Origin: Sweltsa coloradensis
Taxonomy: Eukaryota > Arthropoda > Insecta > Plecoptera > Chloroperlidae
Assembly: GCA_024449915.1 (NCBI GenBank)
Contig: JAMZAV010013791.1
Span: 1-64,000 of the forward strand
DNA: 64,000 nt
Direction of reading: 5' to 3'
In this document: in pieces, positions 32,281-42,526 of the stretch
How positions within the stretch are numbered: position 1 is the first letter of the stretch
Layout of the letters: the number at the start of each line of letters is the position of its first letter
Translations under genes and position numbers: made by a program
The notes under the pieces: generated by a model
What the model saw: only the letters and a program-made list of their open reading frames with translations
Told to the model about the DNA's origin: nothing
Databases searched by the model: none

Positions 32281-32324
32281 TACCAAAATATACTACAATC
32301 TATACGGCCTACAACATCTAAAGA

Positions 32325-32466
32325 TGCAATGCGCTTTAACCGTGAAGTCAGACTAAGCCGCAGTTATATTGTTAAGTAAAAATTGAATTTGTTGTGAGTT
32401 CGTTATTATCTTGTATGAGTTATTAAGAGGCTTTTTTTTATATCGTTTATTTTTTTTTATTTTTTT
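32325..32466 (-). repeat. Module B, diverged
   Basis: GCGCTTTAACCGTGAAGTCA then GCCGCAGTTATATTGTTAAG, leading straight to the left end of the next family A copy. Confidence 0.65.
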
Positions 32467-32582
32467 TGGCGCGTCAACCTTTGTGACATAGACTTATAAT
32501 ACAAGGAAAGTCCCATGCTAGTCAGAACCAACCTCGAGTACGGGGAAGCTAGGGGCGTTCACACGTCGCTGAAGACATTGTC
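32467..32582 (-). repeat. Family A fragment (left part)
   Basis: GGCGCGTCAACCTTTGTGAC, CATGCTAGTCAGAACCAACC and GTTCACACGTCGCTG. Confidence 0.75.
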
Positions 32583-32597
32583 TTTTTTTGTTTGGTT

Positions 32598-33006
32598 TAT
32601 TTGGATTAAGTACGCGTCAACCGGTAGGTCATAATATTATTTATTATTAATTAATTAATTAATTAATTTAATGCACCACTCTAGCCTAGGGGATATGGGG
32701 AGGAGAGGCCCATGCTGGTGAGAACCAGCCACGAGTAAGGGGCGGAAGGGGGGTTTCTCACATCGTGGTCGTAATCGTCTTAGTCATTGTTCATTCTGTC
32801 ATTGACATCGTCGTCGGGGACGTCGTCAAGGGAAAGGGGAAGTGGCCCCGTCCACGATTGATAGAGCTCGCCTCTAATTTTGAGGAGTAATATAGGGCAC
32901 TCCGCTTGTACTAGCTGATGTTTGCAACGTGGACTTTTCCACTTGAATCGCCTTTCAAGATTTGCAGTGCCATGCTGTGGGCCAAGTCCATCCCGGGCCC
33001 AGATGG
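32598..33006 (-). repeat. Family A copy with a microsatellite inside its conserved motif
   Basis: A full copy from TTTATTTGGATTAAGTACGC to GGGCCCAGATGGGGG. An ATT/TTAA-type repeat of about 40 bp interrupts AGGTCATAAT|GCACCACTC near 32629-32672. Confidence 0.85.
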
Positions 33007-33109
33007 GGGATACTGATGAAGATTGTGGATTTTTGTCTTTATTTTAATTTGTAACACCTTTAAAGTTTCCCAAGTATATACTTTAAAAATATGCTTGATT
33101 GAAAATGTA

Positions 33110-33290
33110 ACAGACTTGACAAAATAGGGCTCTTTAACCTTTAACCAGATAGACTAAATTGCGCCATCCGTGATATCGTCGGTTATGTTTGCTTTTTTTC
33201 TAAGTTTTAAAAAGAAAATATATGTATGGCGATTATGATTGTGATTGTGATAAAATTAATTATTTATTCATTAAATAAAATATATGTATG
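33110..33290 (-). repeat. Module B, diverged
   Basis: AAATAGGGCTCTTTAACC and AAATTGCGCCATCCGTGATA mark the LINE-N-like end; an AT-rich part follows to the next family A. Confidence 0.65.
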
Positions 33291-33291
33291 G

Positions 33292-33562
33292 GGGTGAAAA
33301 CCACTTGCTGGTCAGAACCAGCTTGGGTTCGGGCAAGGAAACGGGGCTTATCACTTAGAGAATGAATCGTCGTCGGTGAGGTCGTCAAGAGAGGGGACAG
33401 AGGTCCCTTACGAGGAACGCCAGAGCTCCCACTAGTTTCAGGAAGTTATACACTCCCCTACATACTAGCTGATGTTTGCGAGATATACTTGTCTCTTCCT
33501 CGACTTTTACGATCAGCAGAGCCATGCTGGGTGGGGGGAAGTTCTACCCCGGGCTTAAGACG
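33292..33562 (-). repeat. Family A partial copy
   Basis: CTTGCTGGTCAGAACCAGCT, GGTCGTCAAGAGAGGGGAC, GATGTTTGCGAGATATAC and an end at AAGACGGGGACGGGG. Confidence 0.8.
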
Positions 33563-33756
33563 GGGACGGGGAATGGTCGGGGAAGAAACATCATAGTGGA
33601 GTATGTGGAATTTCGTTCCTTTCAGTTAAAGCGATATTCACCTGCTAAACTGAAAACATATATTTCACTCAGGCAGTCTTATTATTATATTATATTATAC
33701 ATAAGCTAAGGAAAAGTGCTACCACGAACCGAAAAAATACCTATAACGAAAAAAGC

Positions 33757-33848
33757 TAGGTCGTCAAAGAAAAGGGGAGGTGTCCCCGACGACGATTGCC
33801 AGAGCTCGCCTCTAGTTTCGGATGAAATCTACTCCGCTTTTACAAGCT
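33757..33848 (-). repeat. Family A fragment with a special right break
   Basis: TAGGTCGTCAAAGAAAAGGG to GAAATCTACTCCGCTTTTAC. The same altered right end occurs in the copy at 34035-34328, so the two share a history. Confidence 0.75.
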
Positions 33849-33879
33849 TTAGGAAGTACTGCGCTAGCATTAAATCACG

Positions 33880-34033
33880 ACGTGAGAAACTAGCGCACTT
33901 CAATCGGTTATATTGCGCCTCATGTGATATAGTAAAGTGTAAGCTTAATATTTAAACGATTGTGTAAGCCACATTATATTATAAAATTTGGAAATAATTT
34001 TGAAAGTTATATTAATACATGGTTTGTTTATTT
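33880..34033 (-). repeat. Module B copy
   Basis: CACGACGTGAGAAACTAGCG, TTCAATCGGTTATATTGCGC and GTGATATAGTAAAGTG, running directly into TTTATTTGGATTAGCGACGC, the left end of the next family A. Confidence 0.75.
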
Positions 34034-34034
34034 G

Positions 34035-34328
34035 GATTAGCGACGCGTTAACCGTTAGGTCATAATGCACCACTCAAGCCTAGGGTATATGGGGAGGAGG
34101 GCCCCATGAGCATCATGGGCCCTCCCATGCTGGTCAGAACCAGCCACGGGTAAGTGGTGGAAGGGGGCGGGGGTTCTCACGTCGCGGTCGTCAAAGTCTT
34201 GGTCATCGTTCGTTGTGTCATTGTCATAAACGCCGTGGAGGTCGTCAAGGAAAAGGGGAGGTGTCCCCGACGACGATTGCCAGAGCTTGCCTCTAGTTTC
34301 GGGTGAAATCTACTCCGCTTTTACAAGC
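34035..34328 (-). repeat. Family A copy with a duplicated foldback
   Basis: The left end GACGCGTTAACCGTTAGG is present. At 34097-34124 a near-perfect inverted pair (GAGGGCCCCATGA / TCATGGGCCCTC) has been added just before the regular GCTGGTCAGAACCAGC hairpin (34129-34144). The right end is cut at CTCCGCTTTTACAAGC. Confidence 0.8.
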
Positions 34329-34329
34329 A

Positions 34330-34856
34330 TGAAAGAGAAATGTGAAAGAAATGTGTATGATGTGAATTAAATTTTGTTAAATTGATTACTATGGATGAGA
34401 AATTTAGAAAGTTTGTCGCCGTTATCATATGATAGAAGTTTTTCATATGATTGGGAGAATTCAAATTGCATGCACAAGGCATCATATTTGGTACATTCTG
34501 CTAGCATATGATGTACGGTTAAAGGTACATCACATGTGTCACATATGGGAATAACCTTTTCTCTGGTTAAGAGATATCCGTGAGTTTGGCGTGTGTGGCC
34601 TATACGAAGTCTAGACAATACCACCTCTTCTCTACGTGAGAGTCGAGATGTAGGTGGACGAATGTTATTAGTCAATGTGGGCATCACAATACGCAATTTG
34701 TTATTTTGCAACACATCCCAAGATGCTTGTCGCAAATCCAACAATCTTTGCTTGAATCCACTCTTGACATCTGGAACGGGAACTAGATTGAAATCAACGT
34801 CGCGACGCTGGGAAGCTTCCTTAGCAGCCCGATCAGCCTGTTCATTTCCCTCTATG
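34330..34856 (-). mobile_element. LINE-N 3' fragment interrupted by another LINE
   Basis: RNase H C-terminus to 3' UTR; minus-strand frame shows GNEQADRAAKEASQ and CDTCDVPLTVHHMLAEC. The outermost UTR is missing. At 34856 (CCCTCTATG) the LINE-N match stops and resumes at about 35213 with ACGTGTCCAGGTATCCA, so the 356 bp between them is an insertion. Confidence 0.85.
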
Positions 34857-35212
34857 CAGGCCAATCAATTCATTTAAACATACAAAATATGACTGTTAAC
34901 CAAAAATCAATTTTATTAATGGAATCAAATTATATAATAGTCTACCAAACTGTATCAAAGAAAGTAGATTCATATATATAAAACTGAATGTATTAATTCT
35001 TTAAAATCTGAATTTCCATATGAAGGAATGTGACTTAAATGTTGGAATAGTTAATTTTGTATTATGTATAGACTCTGTTTTCTACTTATGTGAAGCGCAT
35101 AATTGTAAAATTATGTTATATTATTTGTATTGTAATTTTATATTGTATGTTATGATTGAACATGTAACGAACTAGCGAAAGCTAAATAAATAAATCATAC
35201 TACTATACTACG
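34857..35212 (+). mobile_element. 5'-truncated CR1-like LINE 3' end nested in LINE-N
   Basis: Near its start the plus-strand translation gives GIKLYNSLPNCIKES, the NSLP-type end of a CR1-like ORF2. A UTR of about 230 bp follows and ends GAAAGCTAAATAAATAAAT. It is not the same sequence as LINE-C. It splits the RNase H region of the surrounding LINE-N fragment. I could not define a target-site duplication. Confidence 0.75.
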
Positions 35213-35230
35213 TGTCCAGGTATCCATGTT
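35213..35230 (-). mobile_element. Remainder of the split LINE-N fragment
   Basis: ACGTGTCCAGGTATCCA continues the RNase H sequence after the nested insertion, then stops against family A. Confidence 0.75.
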
Positions 35231-35487
35231 AAAAGATGCGTTAATCGTTATGACAAAAGCTGCACTCTAGCCTAGGGGATGTGGGGAAACACAACCAGTC
35301 GGGGGTCGTCAAGGGAAAAGGAAAAGGTCCCCGACGATGACTCCTGGAGCTCGCCTCTAGTTTCCGGGAGTAAAATACTACCCTTCCAACAAGCTGTTGT
35401 TTGCGAGGTGGACTTTTTCTCTTGAATCGCCTTTTACGATTAGCAGAGCCATGCTCTGGGCCAATTCTACCTCGGGCCCAGACTGGT
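35231..35487 (-). repeat. Family A copy with an internal deletion
   Basis: ATGCGTTAATCGTTATGAC and CTCTAGCCTAGGGGATGTGG are followed by a jump to GGGGGTCGTCAAGGG; the hairpin core and much of the GTC stretch are lost. The right part to GGGCCCAGACTGG is intact. Confidence 0.8.
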
Positions 35488-35624
35488 TATATTTTGTTAT
35501 CAAAAAGAAATTATCTTAGAAACGGAAAGTAATAACGACGACAACGATGCGAGTAAAATTTTTCTACTATGATAAGTTGAGCCTGTAAATACAAATTGTT
35601 TTGTTTATATAGAATACATTCTCA

Positions 35625-36100
35625 ACAACCGTTAGAACATAATGCGCCTTAGGCGCATCCTTGGGGATGTTGAAATGACACAACCGTGCTGGTAAGAAAC
35701 AGCCACAGGCAAGGTGAGGGAGGAAGGGCTTATCTGTAAATCATGTTCGAAAATAAACTATACAATAACTGCCATACGTTCCAGCTCTCTCAAAGAATGA
35801 CAATAATAAGTCTTGTTCTATACTTCCAGGATGGCTGTATATTTGGATATTATTAGGATTGGATATTGTATTCGGGCTACAGCATATGTAAATAATTACT
35901 ATTTATTTATATGATATAATTTTAGTTGGCAGTTTTTACTAGCTCTTCTCACTAATGTTGTCAATATCGACTGTTTTCATCATTGTAAGTCTATAGGCTA
36001 TATGCCTTAGTTATAACAATGTTTTTGATATTATTTTTACCTGAAGATATAAGAACGACGACATGAGAAACATGACATGTGACTGATTTCAGCGTCAGCG
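35625..36100 (-). repeat. Family A variant A2 and its flank
   Basis: CAACCGTTAGAACATAATGC starts a variant with ATGACACAACCGTGCTGG and a different right side (CGTTCCAGCTCTCT, then TTCCAGGATGGCTG). The same variant with its flank recurs at 45890-46280. The AT-rich remainder is unassigned. Confidence 0.65.
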
Positions 36101-36154
36101 CTGTCGTCTGTGTGGGGATTCCTTGTGCACAAGATTCTAGAAGTGCCAATCCCA

Positions 36155-36506
36155 CGACGACGTGAGAAACGAGGGCGCTTCAACCGGTTAGGTCATATTG
36201 CGCCGCCTGTGTTTATGAAAGTTGATGAAATGAGTTAATGATGTTTTGATGACTAGTTTGTTTCCTAAGTGTAAATTATAACAAAATAAAATAATGATTG
36301 TGATAGTATAAAAGAAAAACCAAATTATTGATGTAAACGAAAATAAAGAAATTAAAGAAATGTGTATAAAGTGAATTCAATTTGTTAAATAGATTACTTT
36401 GGATGAGAAATTAAGAAAGTTGTCGCCGTTATGATTAGCATATGAAAGCATCATATTTCGTATATTCTGCTAGCATATGATGTACGGTTAAAGGTACATC
36501 ATATGT
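36155..36506 (-). mobile_element. LINE-N 3' fragment with an internal deletion
   Basis: It has an intact terminal sequence (ACGACGTGAGAAACGAGGGC and CCGGTTAGGTCATATTGCGC), the UTR and the last coding part around CATATGATGTACGGTTAAAG. About 60 bp near 36434 is deleted. It stops at TACATCATATG. Confidence 0.8.
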
Positions 36507-36914
36507 TCGTGCCTCAAACTTTCTTCTTTGAATGAACCACCCCTCCTTGTTTGTGAGAACCTCAAGAGAGCGAGCGCCCTGCCCAGTTTAGCAGTCTAGT
36601 TGACCTAGATAATGGAAGACGCCAATATATATTTCTTATGCAGTTAACGTTACCTATTTGCAGGGTACGCTGTTGGGCTACAATACCTACACCTCCATTT
36701 ACACTCGGTACAAAAGAACAAATCCAATGTCAAGTCAAAGAACATAACAAACATAATTTTGCAATCACAACAATCATCACCAGACATCACTGACGAATGT
36801 TAAAACAATACGTGCTTTAAACTCATTTTCCGGGGCTGTAGGCCCTTAGCACGTATTCGCGGTTTTTTCTGGGAGGGGGGCAGTTTGGATTCTCCCCCGA
36901 ACATTTATTGTTGG
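36507..36914. other. Unassigned DNA
   Basis: No recognisable feature. Confidence 0.5.
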
Positions 36915-37421
36915 ATGAGCGAAACTAATACTTCAATTTCACTAACCCCCAAAAATGTTAGCTCGGGTGTTTTTTTTTCTTTCTGATTGTTCGCTCTCTA
37001 CCGGGCAAACAGCATATGCGATCTTGATGAAAATTGGAGGGGGCCTTCGCAATCTCTGAACTTAGACTTGCCACGTTTTTGGGTACAATCGAAGAATTAT
37101 TTCTCATGAATATCGTACTTTTACGATTTTTTTCGATTTTAAGTGCGATATTTTCTTGAAATTTGGGCTGATTCTGACCAAACGAGGTGATGTGTTGCTT
37201 TCCGGGAGAAAAAGTTGAAAAAGTTAGCCAGAATCCATAGAATAAAGATTTAATATGAGTTTTTTGAGGCTTATATTAACAATGAACAAGTGACAATAGA
37301 AACTTGACAACAATCACCAACAATGCATTCAAAAAGCACTTGCAAAGGAAAAGTGGTCCTACGCAAACTAAAAACTTACAAAAAAGCTCATCCATCAAGG
37401 CGGCGGGACTTAGCGTTTTCC
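36915..37421. repeat. Non-coding repeat F, copy 1
   Basis: It matches the reverse complement of 60985-61690 and, in its central part, of 38090-38360. Shared words include ATCGTACTTTTACGATTTTT and GCTCGGGTGTTTTTTTT. No coding domain is seen. Confidence 0.75.
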
Positions 37422-37642
37422 TAGTAGAGAATCATGTAATCTACTTACGAAACTGCGAGTACCCATAAATAATTTTTTAAGACACCAAAAAATCCCCACG
37501 TAAATGTTTGCCTGGGGGCGTGTACGTTGCTTTACAGTTCCAATACAGGGTAGAAGAACTAAGAGAAATATCCGTTTTATTGTGTATGGTTTAAAGGCTC
37601 GCATATCGTTAGGTTTTAAGGTAGACTTCCTGAAGTTCTATA

Positions 37643-37785
37643 TGACGACGTAAGAAACTAGGCCATATAAACCAGTTAAGTTATATTTCGCCGCCTGTGA
37701 CATTAACAGTTATTGAAATGAGTCATTAGTGTGTTTGATGATTATATTGTTTTCTAAGTGTATATATAAGAAAAGAAAGAGTTGA
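37643..37785 (-). repeat. Module B copy
   Basis: GACGACGTAAGAAACTAGGC, AACCAGTTAAGTTATATTTC and CGCCGCCTGTGACATTAAC. Confidence 0.75.
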
Positions 37786-38089
37786 CATCATACAACTTTG
37801 AATAACCTTTTGACATTTTTCGGCGGCCATTTCGCATGTGGACAACACACATAAAATTGGTGGGTAAATTCAAAGCCTTTTTCATATCTAATAAACGACA
37901 CATAAATAACGAGGAAGCTTTGCAAACGCTTTTTCAGGCGCGTTGTTGGATGAGCGAAATTGGTGAATTGAGCAGTCATGTGTTCATGAGAAATAATTTT
38001 TTGATTGAGCTCAAAATTCACACAAATAAATGTATTCATTTATTTAAAGTTCTGTGAAAAAATCATTACAATTGGATAAAACATGTAGG
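37786..38089. other. Unassigned DNA
   Basis: Open frames exist on both strands, but none shows a domain. Confidence 0.5.
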
Positions 38090-38360
38090 TGTTATAATTC
38101 GATGATTTTTTCTAAATCGAAAAAAATCGTAAATTTAAGATTTTTATAAGAAATAATTTTTCGATTCCGCTTAAAAACGTGGCAGTTCTAAGTTCAAAGA
38201 TTTCGAAGGCCTTCAGAAAATTTCATTGCAAATTGGAGTATCAATTTAGCTGGAATCGTGTTAACAAACACACAAAAATACGGAAAAAAAGAAGAAAATC
38301 ATTCCGGAATTTTTTCTCTAGTGTTGTGAAATGGAATCTTCACTTCGCTTATCAATAATA
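38090..38360. repeat. Repeat F, copy 2 (inverted relative to copy 1)
   Basis: AAAAACGTGGCAGTTCTAAG and TTCGAAGGCCTTC pair with the reverse complement of 37040-37140, forming a foldback with a spacer of about 700-1000 bp. Confidence 0.7.
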
Positions 38361-38560
38361 TGCTTCATAATTTCGTAGGTAAACTTATAAATTTAAAAGT
38401 TATTTTATAAGGCTAAACATATTCACTAGAATGAAATCAAATAAATAAATACATTTGAAACGTTAACAATCGATTTTACAGTGTTGGCAAAATTGTTAAA
38501 ATAATAGGAAAACGCTCAGTTAAACGCGTTGATAAGCAAGCACGGGCTATACAATTTGTT

Positions 38561-39300
38561 GATGGTCCAAATTTCAACCTGATCTGAATCTTCGTGCTAC
38601 CGCTATCATGAGCCAAAAAGCTCCAGCTTCGTGCGACTTTTCGTTTCCATGGTAACGTTACTTTTGTTAAAATGTAATTTCCATCTACAATACTTATCGG
38701 ATCAAAATAAAATTAACATATTCGTGACCGGACGGACATTCTTAATGATTTGGCCACCTCAGATTTTGTCGCCGTTTAGTTTAAAAAAAACTTTCGATTA
38801 ACTTTAATGTAACTTTTTAACTTTTTGAGCGATTTTCCACAAAATTAATGGCATTAAATCCAGATCGAAGCTTGCGGATGGTCCAAATTTCAACTCGATC
38901 CGAACTTCCGTTCGACAGCTATCATGAGCCAAAAAAGCTGTGCGACTTTCCGTTGCCATGGTAACGGTACTTTGTTATAATGTAATTTCCATCTACACTA
39001 CTTATCGGATCAAAATAAAATTAACATATTCGTGACCGGACGGACATTCTAAATGATTTGGCCACCTCAGATTTTGTCGCCGTTTTGTTTGAAAAAAAAA
39101 CTTTCGATTAATTTTAATGTAGCCTAACTTTGTTACTTTTGGAACGATTTTGCCACAAAACTAATGGCATTCAATCGAGAACGAAGCTTGCGGATGGTTC
39201 AAATTTCAACTCGATCCGAGCCTCCGTTCGAACGTTATGGCGAGACATACAAACAAAAAAAAGCAAAAAAACGAAACAAAAAAACAGTGACTATTTTTTC
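38561..39300. repeat. 316-bp tandem repeat, two full units and part of a third
   Basis: GATGGTCCAAATTTCAAC or its close variant recurs at 38561, 38877 and 39193, exactly 316 bp apart. Units share TTCGTGACCGGACGGACATT and GATTTGGCCACCTCAG. The third unit fades after about 60-100 bp. Confidence 0.9.
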
Positions 39301-39541
39301 CGGCCGAGTCAAATGGAAACGCTCGCTTTGCTCGCTTAATAAAGGACCAATGAGAGCTCGCTTCAAAACACTTCTTGCAACAACAAAAAAACAACTGGAC
39401 AGATTGTCATCTACATATAGATTTTCGTTCAACTGTCACAAGATAAGCCTAGGTCTAAGACTTCCTGATTTCCTAGAAATCTGTCCAACTTCCCTCTCGA
39501 CACAACTTGATCCCCTTATGAAGAAGTTAAGGTGAAGGCAT

Positions 39542-39750
39542 CTAAAATACCACTATAATTTGAACAACAACGTCAATAATATGACCTAATAGTTCAGCTG
39601 TCAAAGTAAATTCCTGTGCTTGAAAATCAGGCGGCCATTGCATGTTTAGTTTTTCTGCATTGGTTGTGCTGAGTTGATCACGTGACCATTTTAAATGTTG
39701 TTCAAACCTGGCTGAAGAGAGTCTAGTTAGTTTATAACTACAGATTTTCT
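39542..39750 (-). other. Possible orphan coding fragment
   Basis: A minus-strand frame reads about 70 residues without a stop from near KKICSYKLTRLSSARF through NMQWPPDFQAQEF and LTAELLGHII to a TAG at 39542. The residue mix looks more protein-like than its surroundings. It does not match any LINE domain here and I do not recognise it. It could be an exon, an exon relic or chance; the first 20-odd residues of the open frame are antisense family A. Confidence 0.3.
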
Positions 39751-39775
39751 TTCTAAATGGGAGGAACGAAGGGAT

Positions 39776-40077
39776 GACGCGGGTGGACGCGGGGTGGACA
39801 GGCTTGTGCTGCTCAGAACCAGCCACGGGTAAGGGAAGGCAGGGGGGTTCTCACGTCGCGGTCGTCATCGTCTTTGTCGTCGTTCGTCGTGTCATTGTCA
39901 TCGTCGTCGGGAAAGTCGTCAAGGGAAGGGGGAGGTGTCCCCGATGACGATTGCCAGAGCTCGCCTCTAGTATCGGAGAGTAATATACTTCCCTCTTACT
40001 AGAAGCCGTTTGCGAGGTGGACTTTTTCTCTTGAATCGCCTTGTGCGATTAACAGAGCCATGCTCTGGGCCAATTCT
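39776..40077 (-). repeat. Family A copy
   Basis: GGGTGGACAGGCTTGTGCTG, GAACCAGCCACGGGTAAGGG, GTGTCCCCGATGACGATTGC and an end cut at GGGCCAATTC. The next copy begins at once with a T run and GTTTATTTGGATTAAAG. Confidence 0.85.
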
Positions 40078-40082
40078 TTTTT

Positions 40083-40405
40083 TTGTTTATTTGGATTAAA
40101 GACTCGTCAACCGTTAGGACTTAATGCACCACTATAGCCTAGGGGATATGGAGAGGAGAGGCCCTTGCTGGTCAGAACCAGCCACGGGTTAAGGGAGGAC
40201 GGGGGTTTCTTACCTCGCGGTTGTCATAGTCTTTGTCATCGTCGTCAGAAAGGTCGTCAACGGAAATAAGAGGTGTTCCCGACGACGATTGGAAGAGTTT
40301 CCTCTAGCTCTTCATCTAGAAGATGTTTGCGAGATGATCTTTATCTCGTTCATCGCCGTTTAAGATTAGTAGAGTAATGCTCTGGGCAAAATCCTACACT
40401 GGATC
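40083..40405 (-). repeat. Family A copy joined directly to the previous one
   Basis: TTTATTTGGATTAAAGACTC, GCTGGTCAGAACCAGCC and ATGTTTGCGAGATGATC; ends near ATCCTACACTGGATC. Confidence 0.8.
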
Positions 40406-40467
40406 AAATTTATTTGTACCAAACATCGGTCACACGCACGCAAACATATAACGCTCCTTGAGATAAT

Positions 40468-40600
40468 AACCCGAGAGAATCAAGGCACTTCAACCGTAAG
40501 GTCATACTGAGCCACAGTGATATTGTAAGGTAATGGAATGAATATGATGTAAGTTCGTTAATATCTTAATTTAAATGTAATTTTATATCTTTGAGTTTTG
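40468..40600 (-). repeat. Module B, diverged
   Basis: AGGCACTTCAACCGTAAGGT, ATACTGAGCCACAGTGATAT and TGTAAGTTCGTTAATATCTT, close to the module at 32325. Confidence 0.65.
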
Positions 40601-40639
40601 TATCCGGGTAAGGTGCGAATCACTGATAGTGAAATACTC

Positions 40640-40752
40640 ATAAGGGAGGAAAGTCCCTTGCTGCTCGGCCCCGAGCCCTGGGTAAGGGGAAAAAAGAGAA
40701 GTGGTGTGTCTAGCATGACGACTTGCCAGAGCTCGCCTCTCGTTTCAGGTAT
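40640..40752 (-). repeat. Family A fragment
   Basis: CCTTGCTGCTCGGCCCCGAG and TGACGACTTGCCAGAGCTCG. Confidence 0.65.
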
Positions 40753-40767
40753 TACTCATATAGTTTG

Positions 40768-41172
40768 GTTTATTTGTTAAAAAAGCGTCAACCGTTAGGT
40801 CTAATGCAACCACTCTAACCTTGGGGGAGGGGGGGGGGGTGAGGAGGAGGGGGTCCATACTGGTCAGAACCAGCCACTGGTAAGGGAGGAAATAGGATCG
40901 GTTCTCACGTCCGCGGTCCGTCATTGTATTCGGTCCATCGTTCGTGATGTCATTGTCGTCATCGGTCGTCAAGAGGTCAGGTCAAGGGAAGGGGGATGAG
41001 TTCCCCTACGACGATTGCCAGAGCTCGCCGTCTAGTTTTCGGGAGTAAAACTACTACCCTTCTTACAAGCTTATGTTTGCGCTGAGGTGCGACTTTTTCT
41101 TTGAATAGAGCTTTTTACGATTAGCGAGCCATGCTCTGAACCGAATTTCTATCCCGGGTTCATACGGGGAGT
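40768..41172 (-). repeat. Family A copy, indel-rich
   Basis: Full span from AAAAAGCGTCAACCGTTAGG to GGGTTCATACGGGGAG, with frequent extra single bases relative to other copies (for example GCGCTGAGGTGCGACTTTTT) and a G-rich run near 40826-40853. Confidence 0.8.
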
Positions 41173-41409
41173 ATTACCCACAGTTGCAAGCCTAATGTGT
41201 TAAAGATGGACTAATTTGATCTCTTTCCTCGCCATCTTGTAAGTTTTACCCTCTGACCACATTGCTAAAGGACTGGGATTGGGAAATATAATTTGGATGT
41301 TATATAAATATAACTTTGTAAATATTTATGTGGCAGGAACGTGAGTTATAAAACTGTTACTAAAAGGAATAAAAAATTGTAACCTAAGTTGTGCAAAAAA
41401 CCTTTGTTT

Positions 41410-41700
41410 AAGTTTATTTGAATTATGGGCGCGTCACCGTTGGGTCATAAACTAATGCATAACTCGAAGCCAGGGATATGGGGAAGAGGGAGCTCATGTT
41501 TGTCAGAACCAGCCACGGGAAGGGGAGTAAGGGAGGTGTTCTGGCCGTGGAGGTCGTCATGGTCTTTGTCATCGTCATCATTAGTTGTGCCAATTGTCTT
41601 CTCGTCGGGTAGTCGTCAAGGGAAAGGGAAGGTGTAACCCGACGACGATTTCCCATTACTCACCTCTAGTTTCGGGGGGTTTATGTATCATGCTCTTACT
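41410..41700 (-). repeat. Family A copy, right end missing
   Basis: GGGCGCGTCACCGTTGGGTC to CACCTCTAGTTTCGGGG. Confidence 0.75.
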
Positions 41701-41719
41701 AGCTGACATGAAAAGTATC

Positions 41720-41838
41720 ACACGACTACGTGCGTAACTAGAGACCAAGCACGCTTACGTTTATTGCGGCCGCCTGTAATATTGTTTTTTATTAAATTGA
41801 ATGTATATACTGCTATTAATTGTTTTTGGACAAGTTTA
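41720..41838 (-). repeat. Module B, indel-rich
   Basis: ACGACTACGTGCGTAACTAG, ACGCTTACGTTTATTGCGGC and CGCCTGTAATATTG, running into GTTTATTTGGATAAGAGCGC. Confidence 0.65.
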
Positions 41839-41839
41839 T

Positions 41840-42262
41840 TTGGATAAGAGCGCGTCAACGGTTTTGGTAAAAAATACGCGACTCTCTAGCCTAGAGGATG
41901 TGGGAGGGACAAGTCACATTCTGGTCAAAACCAGACAAGGTAGGAGGGAGGAAAGTGGATGGTCATCATGCGCGACTCTAGCCTAGGGTAAAAGACGAGA
42001 AAGTTGGGTTTCTCCACGACGCGTCGTCATCGTCTTTATCATCGGTTCGTTGTGTCATTGTTATCGTCATAGGGGAGTCGTCAAGAAAAGGGGGAGGACA
42101 GCCCCGACGACGATTGCCGAGCTCTCTGCCTCTAGTTTCGGGTAGTATTATACTCACCCCTCTTACTGCTGATGTTTGCGGGCTAAGACTTTTCACTTGA
42201 ATCGCCTTGTACGATTAGCAGAGTCCATTGCCTCTTGGTCAATTCTACCCCGGGCCCCGACG
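41840..42262 (-). repeat. Two joined family A copies
   Basis: A left-end fragment (GCGCGTCAACGG to about 41960) is followed by a copy restarting at CGCGACTCTAGCCTAGGG and ending at GGGCCCCGACG. Single-base insertions are frequent. Confidence 0.75.
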
Positions 42263-42526
42263 TAATTAATGGGGTTACTCCCACACGTCGAGGTCGTCAT
42301 AGTTTTTTGTCATCGTTCATCTCGAGTGACTGCTAGACCACAGAGGGGGCTCTCCATACTACTACGTTTTCATTTTCTTACACGCACTTTTACTCCAAAA
42401 TCTTTTTTTTTACTACCTCACGTTCTCACACTTACTTCACACTCCTGCTGGCCCCTTTGTGTTCTAAACATCTTCTGCCGTGTTTGCCGTGCGGTGGCGA
42501 CCGTGCGGTGGAAAAAATACATAATA

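Noticed and set aside
38561..39300. CRISPR-like or regulatory array
   Set aside because: The 316-bp periodicity has no short-repeat/spacer structure and the context is an animal genome; it is a plain tandem repeat.
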